Positions 1 to 5,397 of a stretch of DNA of 5,584 nt are shown piece after piece. How positions within the stretch are numbered: the first letter of the stretch is position 1; every line of letters starts with the position of its first letter. Origin of the DNA: TMP-24 sp046348855 (GTDB taxonomy: Bacteria; Pseudomonadota; Alphaproteobacteria; Rhodobacterales; Rhodobacteraceae); assembly GCA_046348855.1 (NCBI GenBank), contig JAXMDK010000041.1:1-5584 (forward strand), in the 5' to 3' direction. The translations under genes were made by a program, and so were the position numbers. Below the pieces are notes generated by a model. It searched no databases, had not been told where the DNA came from, and was given only the letters and a program-made list of their open reading frames with translations.

Positions 1-424
1 TGATGCCGGCGACAAAATCCTCGTCGCGCATCACGTAAAGCTGGAACCAGAAGGGCCGGCTGGTATGGGCGGCGATGTCCTCGATCGAGCAGATCGACAT
101 GGTGGACAGCGTGAAGGGCACGCCGAAGGCCTCGGCGGCGCGGGCGGCCTTGATCTCGCCGTCGGCCGACTGCATCCCGGCCATCCCGACCGGCGCCAGC
201 GCCACCGGCATCGCCACCTGTTCGCCGATCATCTTGGCGGCGGTGGTGCGGCCCGACATGTCGACCGCCACCTTCTGCCGCAGCCGTATCTCGGCGAAAT
301 CGGCGCTGTTGTCGCGGAAGGTCTGTTCGGTGTAGCTGCCGCTTTCGCAATAGTCGTAGAACATCTTGGGCGCCCGGCGGCGGTGCAGGCGTTTCAGATC
401 GTCGATGCAGGTGATGACGGGCAT
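1..424 (-). CDS. lldD: FMN-dependent L-lactate dehydrogenase / alpha-hydroxy-acid oxidase, N-terminal part
   Basis: This is the first 141 residues of a flavoenzyme that oxidises L-lactate (or a similar L-2-hydroxy acid) to the keto acid; bacterial LldD feeds electrons to the respiratory chain at the inner membrane. The rest lies beyond the left edge; the family is usually about 380 residues. Seen in the sequence: a helical start with PKMFYDYCESGSY (residues 19-31), whose Tyr25 lines up with active-site Tyr24 of plant glycolate oxidase; the FMN-contacting ALAPVGMAG (75-83); LSTMSICSIEDI (106-117); and WFQLY (126-130), supplying the Gln and Tyr that contact flavin and substrate. The LSTxSxCxIE and FQLYV blocks resemble E. 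coli LldD more than glycolate oxidase. The ATG at 424-422 is the natural family start, but no good Shine-Dalgarno precedes it. It lies 23 nt after the TMEM175-like gene, so translation may depend on read-through from it. Family is secure; exact substrate (lactate versus mandelate or glycolate) is inferred. Confidence 0.88.
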   Translation of the reverse strand, partial: MPVITCIDDLKRLHRRRAPKMFYDYCESGSYTEQTFRDNSADFAEIRLRQKVAVDMSGRTTAAKMIGEQVAMPVALAPVGMAGMQSADGEIKAARAAEAFGVPFTLSTMSICSIEDIAAHTSRPFWFQLYVMRDEDFVAGI

Positions 425-447
425 GGCAGGCTTTCGCGGGGGCGGGG

Positions 448-1023
448 TCAGCTTTCGCCGGTACGGGCGAAACGGCGGTCGGGGATGATCCACATCAGCG
501 CGACGAAGCCGATGCAGATCAGCGCCGCCAGCGGCGCAAGGAAGGCCAGCGGTATCGACAACACATAGAAAAGGATCGAGATCTTGCCCTTGGTGTCTGA
601 GCCGAGTGCGCGGGCGAAGGCCGAGTCGCGGCCATGGACGGCCAGCAGCGCCATGACCAGCAACGTGTATGAGATCGCGCACATGAACAGGTCGAAAGCG
701 TATAGCGCGACCGTCACCGGGGCGAAGTCGTTTTCGCCCATGAAGGCGGTGGCGAAGGGCATCAGCGACAGCCAGAACAGCAGGTGGAGGTTGGCCCACA
801 GAACCCAGCCGCCGATATGGCGGACGGCGTGGAACATGTGGTGGTGGTTGTTCCAGTAAAGCCCGACGTTGGCGAACGACAGGACATAGGACAGCAGGAT
901 CGGCAGAAGCGGCTTTAGGACACTAAGGTCCTGGCCGTGCGGCACCTTCAGTTCCAGCACCATGATGGTGATGATGATGGCGATGACGCCATCGGAAAAG
1001 GCTTCGATCCGGTTCTTGGTCAT
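448..1023 (-). CDS. TMEM175/DUF1211-family integral membrane protein (putative K+ channel)
   Basis: A 191-residue membrane protein with six predicted hydrophobic segments, at about residues 12-26, 38-57, 72-94, 102-128, 148-164 and 165-181. TM1 holds the family signature: Arg5 followed by FSDGVIAIIITIMVLEL (9-25), the R...FSDG motif that defines TMEM175/DUF1211 proteins. A WNNHHHMFH stretch (58-65 region) follows TM2, as in relatives. Bacterial members have one six-helix repeat, whereas animal lysosomal TMEM175 has two; studied bacterial homologues form tetrameric, potassium-permeable leak channels. Channel activity here is inferred from family only. Length and architecture look complete. The ATG at 1023-1021 has only a G-rich stretch (GGGGGA) 4-9 nt upstream. 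The gene lies 69 nt after trpA and 23 nt before lldD on the same strand; co-transcription with lldD is plausible. Many family members are annotated only as DUF1211 of unknown role. Confidence 0.9.
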   Translation of the reverse strand: MTKNRIEAFSDGVIAIIITIMVLELKVPHGQDLSVLKPLLPILLSYVLSFANVGLYWNNHHHMFHAVRHIGGWVLWANLHLLFWLSLMPFATAFMGENDFAPVTVALYAFDLFMCAISYTLLVMALLAVHGRDSAFARALGSDTKGKISILFYVLSIPLAFLAPLAALICIGFVALMWIIPDRRFARTGES

Positions 1024-1092
1024 GGGTCCCCCGTTTGCACCCGACCCTAGCGGCGACCGGGGAGCCGGGGCAAGTGGGGTTCGGGTTCCCGG

Positions 1093-1884
1093 TCAGGCGC
1101 TGTGTGCCCCATCAGCCAACCCTTTGACGAAAGCCAGCACTTCGGCCACCGGCTTGCCCGCGCCGATTTCCTTGACGATGGCCGAGCCGACCACGCAGCC
1201 ATCGGCGACCGAGGCGATGGCGCCCGCCGCCGCCGGTGTGGTGATGCCGAAGCCGACGATGACCGGCAGGTCGGTCTTGGCCTTGATCCGCGCCACCTCG
1301 GGGCCGACATCGGCGGCCTGCGCCGCCGCCGCGCCGGTGATTCCGGTGATCGAGACGTAATAGACGAAGCCCGAGGTGTTGGTCAGAACCCTGGGCAGGC
1401 GCTTGTCGTCGGTCGTCGGCGTGGCCAGACGGATGAAGTTCAGCCCGGCCTTCTGTGCCGGTAGGCACAGTTCGGCATCTTCTTCGGGCGGCAGGTCGAC
1501 GACGATCAGCCCGTCGACCCCGGCGGCCTTGGCGTCGGCCAGGAACCGGGGGACGCCGCGCGAATGGATCGGGTTGTAGTAGCCCATCATCACGATCGGG
1601 GTCGCATCGTCGCCCTTGCGGAACTCGGCCACCATGTCGAGCGTCTTCTGCAGGGTCTGGCCGCCCTCGAGCGCGCGCTGCCCGGCGTGCTGGATGGTGG
1701 GGCCGTCGGCCATCGGGTCGGTGAAGGGCATGCCCAGTTCGATCACGTCGGCCCCGGCGGCGGGCAGGCCCTTCATCAGTTCAAGCGAGGTTGCCAGATC
1801 GGGATCCCCGGCCATGATGTAGGTGACGAAGGCCTTCTTGCCCTGAGCGCGAAGGGCGGCGAATTTCTGGTCGATCCGGGTCAT
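1093..1884 (-). CDS. trpA: Tryptophan synthase alpha chain
   Basis: A 263-residue TIM-barrel lyase that cleaves indole-3-glycerol phosphate into glyceraldehyde-3-phosphate and indole, passing indole through a tunnel to TrpB in the cytosolic alpha2-beta2 complex; this is the last step of tryptophan synthesis. It aligns almost residue-for-residue with E. coli TrpA numbering: catalytic Glu49 and Asp60 sit in the signature IELGMPFTDPMADG (48-61), loop 6 has ITGITGA (179-185) with Thr183, and the phosphate site has GFGI (211-214) and GSA (233-235). The length is normal and nothing is missing, so it should be active. The ATG at 1884-1882 has a good AGGAG six nt upstream. No trpB, trpF or other trp gene is present within the window; the neighbours are a VOC protein (69 nt upstream, same strand) and a TMEM175-like gene (69 nt downstream). 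No leader peptide or attenuator is visible in the 69-nt upstream gap. Confidence 0.98.
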   Translation of the reverse strand: MTRIDQKFAALRAQGKKAFVTYIMAGDPDLATSLELMKGLPAAGADVIELGMPFTDPMADGPTIQHAGQRALEGGQTLQKTLDMVAEFRKGDDATPIVMMGYYNPIHSRGVPRFLADAKAAGVDGLIVVDLPPEEDAELCLPAQKAGLNFIRLATPTTDDKRLPRVLTNTSGFVYYVSITGITGAAAAQAADVGPEVARIKAKTDLPVIVGFGITTPAAAGAIASVADGCVVGSAIVKEIGAGKPVAEVLAFVKGLADGAHSA

Positions 1885-1953
1885 GGCACACTCCTGAGGT
1901 CTTTCGCCTCTTGCAGAAATGCGCCGTGAAAAGCAATGGGCAGCAGGGCTCGG

Positions 1954-2370
1954 TCAGGCTTGGGGGCCCATGATCATCCAGTGCGTGCCGAAGCGGTCCT
2001 TGACCATGCCGAAGCCCTTGGAAAAGAAGGTCGGCCCGTAGGGCATGATGACCGACCCGCCGTCGGCCAGCCGGTCGAAGACGGCGCGGCCCTGGGCCAC
2101 GTCGGTGACGGCATGGGAAACCGAGACTCCCGCCTGCGGATCGCCGGCCATGTGGTCGGGAAAATCGCTGGCCATCAGCTGCTGGCCGCCGACGGTCATG
2201 TGCGCATGCATCACCTTGTCCGAACTGCCGCTGCCCGGCGGCAGGCCGGCGCTAGGAGGCGCATCCTTGTAGCGCATGATCTGCAGGTCCTTGGCGCCGA
2301 AGATGTTGGCATAGGCCTGCATCGCCTCGGCGCAGTTGCCCTGGAAATGCAGATAGGGGGAAAAGGACAT
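1954..2370 (-). CDS. VOC-superfamily protein, PhnB/YjdN-like
   Basis: A 138-residue protein of the vicinal-oxygen-chelate (glyoxalase/bleomycin-resistance) fold, closest in pattern to E. coli YjdN (formerly PhnB) and proteins loosely labelled 3-demethylubiquinone-9 methyltransferase-like. Supporting blocks are the N-terminal SPYLHFQGNCAEAMQAY (4-20), the central DKVMHAHMTVGGQQLMASD (51-69) and the C-terminal GFGMVKDRFGTHWMI (119-133). This last block is the conserved end of the family (compare HGFGKVTDKFGVPWMI in YjdN). Two beta-alpha-beta-beta-beta modules fit the length. Substrate and catalytic activity are unknown for this subgroup, and many members may be binding proteins. The reading frame stays open to about 2565, but ATG 2370 is chosen because AAGGAG stands seven nt before it and the family begins with this short M-x-x-SPYL start; the extra upstream residues would be Arg/Pro-rich noise. 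It is transcribed divergently from the MoaD-like gene and lies 69 nt upstream of trpA. Confidence 0.92.
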   Translation of the reverse strand: MSFSPYLHFQGNCAEAMQAYANIFGAKDLQIMRYKDAPPSAGLPPGSGSSDKVMHAHMTVGGQQLMASDFPDHMAGDPQAGVSVSHAVTDVAQGRAVFDRLADGGSVIMPYGPTFFSKGFGMVKDRFGTHWMIMGPQA

Positions 2371-2557
2371 GGCGCGTCTCCTTCTGGGCTGTCGCGCGGC
2401 CAGCCTACACCTGCGGGGCGGCGGGCCGAACCGATTCCCGGATGGCGGGCGGGTTGCGGCGGGATGGCGCCGGGTGGGCCGAGGCGCGCCCTGCGGGTTT
2501 GCGCCGGCCGCCCGACTGTGGGACACTGGCGCCACCCGGCCACTGGAACGCGCACAT
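2371..2557. other. Divergent intergenic region between the VOC gene and the MoaD-like gene
   Basis: A 187-nt, very GC-rich spacer that must hold the promoters for both divergent units unless they are read from further away. I find no convincing sigma-70 hexamers. The best minus-strand pair is TTCGGC (2430-2425) and TAGGCT (2407-2402) with 17-nt spacing. The best plus-strand pair is TTGCGC (2499-2504) and GACACT (2522-2527), also 17 nt apart. All match poorly. No operator-like palindrome or riboswitch was recognised. Confidence 0.4.
2378..2383 (-). promoter_or_regulatory. Ribosome binding site fixing the VOC gene start
   Basis: On the minus strand this reads AAGGAG, seven nt before ATG 2370. 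It decides between that start and longer in-frame extensions reaching to 2565, which lack family similarity. Confidence 0.75.
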
Positions 2558-2827
2558 ATGGCCACCGTCCGCTTTACCGCGACCCTGATCCGTCACCGTC
2601 CGGCGCCCGCCGTCGCCGCCGAGGGCGGCACGGTGCGCGAGGTGCTGGACCGGGCGCTGGCGGGCGATCCGCTGCTTCTGTCCTATGTGCTGGATGACCA
2701 GGGCCGTGTGCGCCGGCATGTGAACATCTTCGTCGACGGGGTGCGGATCGCCGACCGGGCGCGGCTGTCGGATCCGGTGGCGCCGGCATCGGAAATCTAT
2801 GTGCTGCAGGCCCTGTCGGGGGGCTAG
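2558..2827 (+). CDS. MoaD/ThiS-type ubiquitin-like (beta-grasp) protein with C-terminal Gly-Gly
   Basis: An 89-residue protein with the size and pattern of a beta-grasp sulfur carrier. It has an opening strand MATVRFTATL, the helix segment GGTVREVLDRAL (23-34), the HVNIFVDGVRI strand pair (54-64) and the end EIYVLQALSGG (79-89). The terminal Gly88-Gly89 is the hallmark of MoaD, ThiS and related proteins, whose C-terminus is adenylated by an E1-like enzyme and then carries a thiocarboxylate or is conjugated. It is probably not the molybdopterin MoaD: no moaE or other cofactor gene is near, and its partner 14 nt downstream is a beta-propeller. ATG 2558 is chosen because the domain starts exactly there; the frame is open upstream to 2369 but encodes Arg/Gly-rich sequence overlapping the divergent gene's leader. 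The Shine-Dalgarno is weak (GGAA about nine nt upstream). Fold and tail are seen; sulfur-carrier or modifier function is inferred. Confidence 0.88.
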   Translation: MATVRFTATLIRHRPAPAVAAEGGTVREVLDRALAGDPLLLSYVLDDQGRVRRHVNIFVDGVRIADRARLSDPVAPASEIYVLQALSGG

Positions 2828-2841
2828 CGAGGGGGAAGGCG

Positions 2842-3921
2842 ATGGCGACGCTGTGGGTTTGTTCGCGCAAGGGTCTGTTCCGGTTCGATGACGGGGCGGG
2901 GGGCTGGGCGATGGCCGGGCCACCGGCCTTTCTGGCGGCGCCGGTGACGGCGATCCTGGACGATGCGCGCGACGGGGCGCTGTATGTCGGATTGGCGCAC
3001 GGGCATTTCGGCTGCAAGTTCCATCGGTCGCTCGACCGGGGCCGGACCTGGACGGAACTGCCGGCACCGGCCTTTCCGGCCGCGGACCGGACGGACGCGC
3101 CCTCGGTCGAGATGATCTGGCGGATCGCGGCGGGCGGCGAGGACGAGCCGGGGGCGATCTGGGCGGGAACCCTGCCCGGCGGGCTGTTCCGGTCCGACGA
3201 CCGCGGCGAAAGCTGGGTCCTGTGCGACAGCCTCTGGGTCCGGCCCGAGCGCGAACGCTGGTTCGGGGCCGGGTTCGACCATCCCGGCATCCATTCGATC
3301 CTGGTCGATCCGCGCGACAGCGCCCATCTGGTCGTCGGCGTGTCGGTCGGCGGCGTCTGGATCAGCCACGAACGGGGCGCGAGTTGGGAGGTTGGCGGTC
3401 AGGGGCTGGAGGCCGCCTACATGCCGCCGGGGCAAGAGGCCGACCCGGTGATGCAGGACCCCCACCTGATCGCCGCCGCGCCGGCTGATCCCGACCGGAT
3501 CTGGTGCCAGCACCATTGCGGCATCTACGTGTCCGACGACGGCGGGCGGACGTTCCGCGAAAGCCGCGGGGTGCGGCCATCCAGCTTCGGCTTTGCCGTC
3601 GCGCCGCATCCGCAGGACCGCGACCGCGCCTGGTTCGCGCCCGCGCAGAAGGACGAGGTGCGGGTGCCGGTCGATGGCAAACTGGTGGTGACCGAGACCC
3701 GCGATGGTGGCCGGACCTTCCGCGCCCATGACCGTGGCTTGCCGCCCGGCGCGTGCTACGACCTGGTCTATCGCCACGCGCTGGTCATCGACGGCAGCGG
3801 GCAGCGGCTGGCAATGGGCTCGACCACCGGCAACCTGTGGACCTCGCCGAACGCCGGGCAGGAATGGCAGCACCTGAGCGCCCACCTGCCGCCAATCGCG
3901 GCGCTGGCCTTCGCGCCCTGA
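2842..3921 (+). CDS. BNR/Asp-box beta-propeller protein (sialidase-like fold, WD40/YVTN/BNR type)
   Basis: A 359-residue protein built of repeated Asp-box hairpins (S/T-x-D-x-G-x-T/S-W/F). I see six: SLDRGRTW (63-70), SDDRGESW (118-125), SHERGASW (175-182), SDDGGRTF (231-238), TRDGGRTF (286-293) and a degenerate SPNAGQEW (335-342). Spacing of about 50-57 residues per unit indicates a six-bladed propeller, possibly with one more irregular blade. Such proteins are often auto-labelled exo-alpha-sialidase or glycosyl hydrolase, but I see no sialidase FRIP motif or arginine triad, so a sugar-cleaving role is unsupported. No signal peptide or membrane segment is visible (start MATLWVCSRKGLF), so it is likely cytosolic. 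A WCQHHCG motif (221-227) and Cys7, Cys58, Cys128 and Cys305 are notable for a cytosolic propeller. It starts 14 nt after the MoaD-like gene and is almost certainly co-transcribed with it, suggesting a functional partner. Start ATG 2842 follows a purine-rich stretch. Actual function unknown. Confidence 0.9.
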   Translation: MATLWVCSRKGLFRFDDGAGGWAMAGPPAFLAAPVTAILDDARDGALYVGLAHGHFGCKFHRSLDRGRTWTELPAPAFPAADRTDAPSVEMIWRIAAGGEDEPGAIWAGTLPGGLFRSDDRGESWVLCDSLWVRPERERWFGAGFDHPGIHSILVDPRDSAHLVVGVSVGGVWISHERGASWEVGGQGLEAAYMPPGQEADPVMQDPHLIAAAPADPDRIWCQHHCGIYVSDDGGRTFRESRGVRPSSFGFAVAPHPQDRDRAWFAPAQKDEVRVPVDGKLVVTETRDGGRTFRAHDRGLPPGACYDLVYRHALVIDGSGQRLAMGSTTGNLWTSPNAGQEWQHLSAHLPPIAALAFAP

Positions 3922-3932
3922 CGCGGGCTTCG

Positions 3933-3956
3933 GCGCCCTGCGAACGCGAAGGGCGC
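3933..3956 (+). terminator. Hairpin downstream of the propeller gene (possible terminator)
   Basis: GCGCCCT (3933-3939) pairs perfectly with AGGGCGC (3950-3956). The 10-nt loop can itself form two further C-G pairs closing an AACG tetraloop after one G/A mismatch. It begins 12 nt after the TGA of the propeller gene, where a terminator would be expected. There is no real T-run afterwards (TACGGCCCTTCC), so it would be a weak intrinsic terminator or an RNA-stabilising stem. Confidence 0.4.
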
Positions 3957-3964
3957 TACGGCCC

Positions 3965-3992
3965 TTCCATCTTGGCCCAAGCTGGATTAGAT
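3965..3992 (+). promoter_or_regulatory. Possible ychF promoter region with an 11-bp palindrome
   Basis: TTCCAT (3965-3970) and TTAGAT (3987-3992), 16 nt apart, are a weak sigma-70-like pair 28 nt before the ychF start. Between them lies a perfect interrupted palindrome CTTGG-C-CCAAG (3971-3981), which could be an operator or chance. No regulator can be named. Confidence 0.25.
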
Positions 3993-4008
3993 GCCTGCCG
4001 TTCGCTGC

Positions 4009-4014
4009 AGGAGG
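4009..4014 (+). promoter_or_regulatory. Ribosome binding site fixing the ychF start
   Basis: A perfect AGGAGG five nt before ATG 4020. It settles the start against a frame that stays open upstream to 3753 inside the propeller gene. Confidence 0.85.
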
Positions 4015-4019
4015 GTCCG

Positions 4020-5117
4020 ATGGGCTTCAGGATGGGTATCGTGGGTTTGCCGAACGTCGGCAAGTCGACGCTGTTCAATGCGCTGACGCGCACCGCGGCG
4101 GCGCAGGCGGCGAACTTTCCCTTCTGCACCATCGAGCCGAACGTCGGCGAGGTGGCGGTGCCGGATGCGCGGCTGGACAAGCTGGCGGCGATTGCCGGAT
4201 CGAAGCAGATCATCCCGACGCGGATGACCTTCGTCGACATTGCGGGGCTGGTGCGCGGAGCATCGAAAGGCGAGGGCCTGGGCAACCAGTTCCTGGCCAA
4301 CATCCGCGAATGCGACGCCATCGCCCATGTGCTGCGCTGCTTCGAGGATGGCGACATCACCCATGTCGAGGGCCGGATCGACCCGGTGGCCGACGCCGAG
4401 ACGATCGAGACCGAACTGATGCTGGCCGACCTGGAATCGATCGAGCGGCGGCTGGCCAACCTGGCCCGCAAGATCAAGGGCGGCGACAAGGAAAGCCTCG
4501 ACCAGGACCGGCTGCTGCGGTTGGCGCAGGCGGCGCTGAACGACGGACGCCCGGCGCGCACCGTCACGGTGGCCGAGGACGATGTCCGCCAATGGCGGAT
4601 GCTGCAGCTCCTGACCGCGAAGCCCGTGCTTTACGTCTGCAACGTCGAAGAGGCGGCGGCGGCGAACGGCAACAGCCAGTCGGCGCGGGTGGCCGAGATG
4701 GCGCGCGCCCAGGGCGCGGCCTCGGTGGTGATTTCGGCGCGGATCGAGGAAGAGATCAGCCAGCTCGCCCCCGACGAAGCCGCGATGTTCCTCGAGGAAA
4801 TGGGCTTGCACGAGGCCGGGCTCGACCGGCTGATCAAGGCGGGCTACGCGCTTCTGGGCCTGCAGACCTATTTCACCGTCGGCCCCAAGGAAGCGCGCGC
4901 CTGGACGATCCCGAAGGGCACGCTGGCCCCGCAGGCGGCGGGCGTGATCCACGGCGATTTCGAAAAGGGCTTCATCCGGTCGGAAACCATCGCTTATGCC
5001 GACTATGTCGCCGGCAACGGCGAGACCGGCGCCAAGGAGGCCGGCAAGTTCCGCGTCGAGGGCAAGACCTACGAGGTGCAGGACGGCGACGTGCTGCACT
5101 TCCTGTTCAATACTTGA
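4020..5117 (+). CDS. ychF: Redox-regulated ATPase YchF (Obg-family, OLA1 orthologue)
   Basis: A 365-residue P-loop NTPase of the TRAFAC/Obg group that prefers ATP to GTP, binds ribosomes and influences stress and translation; in E. coli it is linked to oxidative-stress response. Motifs seen: G1 GLPNVGKST (9-17); G2 region PFCTIEPN (34-41); G3 DIAGL (73-77) followed by VRGASKGEGLGNQFL; a G4 position reading NVEE (208-211), the NxxE type that replaces NKxD and fits ATP preference; G5 SAR (239-241). A helical coiled-coil insert spans about 130-200, and the C-terminal TGS domain about 277-362 contains LQTYFTVGPKEARAWTI and ends DGDVLHFLFNT. Length is standard for the family and all motifs are intact. 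The start is set by a perfect Shine-Dalgarno. Many bacteria keep pth just upstream; here the upstream neighbour is the MoaD-like/propeller unit, 98 nt away, so ychF probably has its own promoter. It ends 47 nt before tRNA-Ser. Confidence 0.98.
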   Translation: MGFRMGIVGLPNVGKSTLFNALTRTAAAQAANFPFCTIEPNVGEVAVPDARLDKLAAIAGSKQIIPTRMTFVDIAGLVRGASKGEGLGNQFLANIRECDAIAHVLRCFEDGDITHVEGRIDPVADAETIETELMLADLESIERRLANLARKIKGGDKESLDQDRLLRLAQAALNDGRPARTVTVAEDDVRQWRMLQLLTAKPVLYVCNVEEAAAANGNSQSARVAEMARAQGAASVVISARIEEEISQLAPDEAAMFLEEMGLHEAGLDRLIKAGYALLGLQTYFTVGPKEARAWTIPKGTLAPQAAGVIHGDFEKGFIRSETIAYADYVAGNGETGAKEAGKFRVEGKTYEVQDGDVLHFLFNT

Positions 5118-5164
5118 GCCTTTTGCCCTTGCTCCGCCGGGCGGTCGCCATTAAACGGGTCGGC

Positions 5165-5254
5165 GGAGTGGTGGCCGAGTGGTCGAAGGCACACCCCTGC
5201 TAAGGGTGCAGGCGGGAAACCGTCTCGAGGGTTCGAATCCCTTCCACTCCGCCA
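5165..5254 (+). tRNA. tRNA-Ser (anticodon GCU)
   Basis: A complete 90-nt class II tRNA. The acceptor stem GGAGTGG (5165-5171) pairs with CCACTCC (5244-5250), followed by discriminator G5251 and encoded CCA (5252-5254). The D-stem GCC/GGC (5174-5176 with 5188-5190) has a three-bp form usual for tRNA-Ser. The anticodon stem CACCC/GGGTG (5192-5196, 5204-5208) encloses loop CTGCTAA, giving anticodon GCT at 5199-5201, which reads AGC and AGU. The long variable arm GGCGG-GAAA-CCGTC is diagnostic of serine, and the T-arm GAGGG-TTCGAAT-CCCTT (5227-5243) is normal. A possible promoter upstream (TTGCTC 5129-5134, TTAAAC 5151-5156, 16-nt spacing) would start only one or two nt before the tRNA, so I do not claim it. 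The 3' end is the probable integration target of the adjacent element. Confidence 0.98.
5232..5254 (+). other. Probable attachment site (att) in the tRNA-Ser 3' end
   Basis: Tyrosine-recombinase elements typically insert at the T-loop to 3' end of tRNA genes and rebuild the gene with their own copy of that segment. Here an integrase begins 144 nt after the tRNA, base composition drops sharply right after CCA, and the tRNA is intact. The core limits are a guess from the family pattern (T-loop to CCA). The matching second copy would lie at the far end of the element, outside this window. Confidence 0.55.
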
Positions 5255-5327
5255 GCCCATGTATTTTTATACGCAACCAAAGGCAACGAAACAAGGCAAA
5301 CATGCCTCGGGAAGCTTGAAATGGGTG

Positions 5328-5333
5328 TAAAAT
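5328..5333 (+). promoter_or_regulatory. Possible -10 element for the integrase gene
   Basis: TAAAAT matches the sigma-70 -10 consensus at five of six positions and lies 64 nt before the integrase ATG. No matching -35 is found at normal spacing. Confidence 0.25.
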
Positions 5334-5343
5334 CGTCCGCTTC

Positions 5344-5364
5344 TGCACCACATTTTGCACCACA
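5344..5364 (+). repeat. Tandem direct repeat of TGCACCACA
   Basis: TGCACCACA occurs at 5344-5352 and again at 5356-5364, separated by TTT, giving a 12-bp period of roughly one helical turn. It lies between the tRNA and the integrase start, where arm-type binding sites of tyrosine recombinases are often found. Function is inferred. Confidence 0.7.
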
Positions 5365-5397
5365 AACCCCGCCGGGAATCGTGGCCGAGGCGGCGCC

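Larger units (their letters stand above)
5255..5397. other. AT-richer leader between the tRNA and the integrase (element end)
   Basis: No gene is seen here. From 5261 to 5370 the G+C is about 46% by hand count, against clearly higher values in all genes to the left. It contains a short palindrome GTAT-TTTT-ATAC (5261-5272), two copies of AAGGCAA (5280-5286 and 5293-5299), a small hairpin AGGCA-AACA-TGCCT (5294-5307) and a tandem nine-base repeat at 5344-5364. Dense small repeats of this kind next to an integrase suggest recombinase or excisionase binding sites. Confidence 0.55.

Noticed and set aside
1055..1094. Inverted repeat GACCGGG/CCCGGTC spanning the trpA stop as a terminator
   Set aside because: Seven-bp arms with a 26-nt loop, no T-run, and overlap with the trpA stop codon; not distinguishable from chance in this GC-rich gap.
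2558..2827. Calling the ubiquitin-like gene moaD of molybdopterin synthesis
   Set aside because: No moaE, moaA/C or molybdoenzyme gene is adjacent and the partner is a beta-propeller; the symbol would overstate what is known.
2824..3885. Long antisense open frame (353 codons) opposite the propeller gene, and a similar 370-codon one at 3987-5099 opposite ychF
   Set aside because: Both are Arg/Pro/Gly/His-rich mirror frames produced by high-GC third-position bias. The plus-strand products have clear family motifs.
2842..3921. Calling the propeller an exo-alpha-sialidase
   Set aside because: Asp-boxes show the fold only. No FRIP motif, arginine triad or secretion signal is visible.
5132..5144. 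CCGC/GCGG hairpin after ychF as a terminator
   Set aside because: A four-bp stem with a tiny loop and no T-run; too weak to call.
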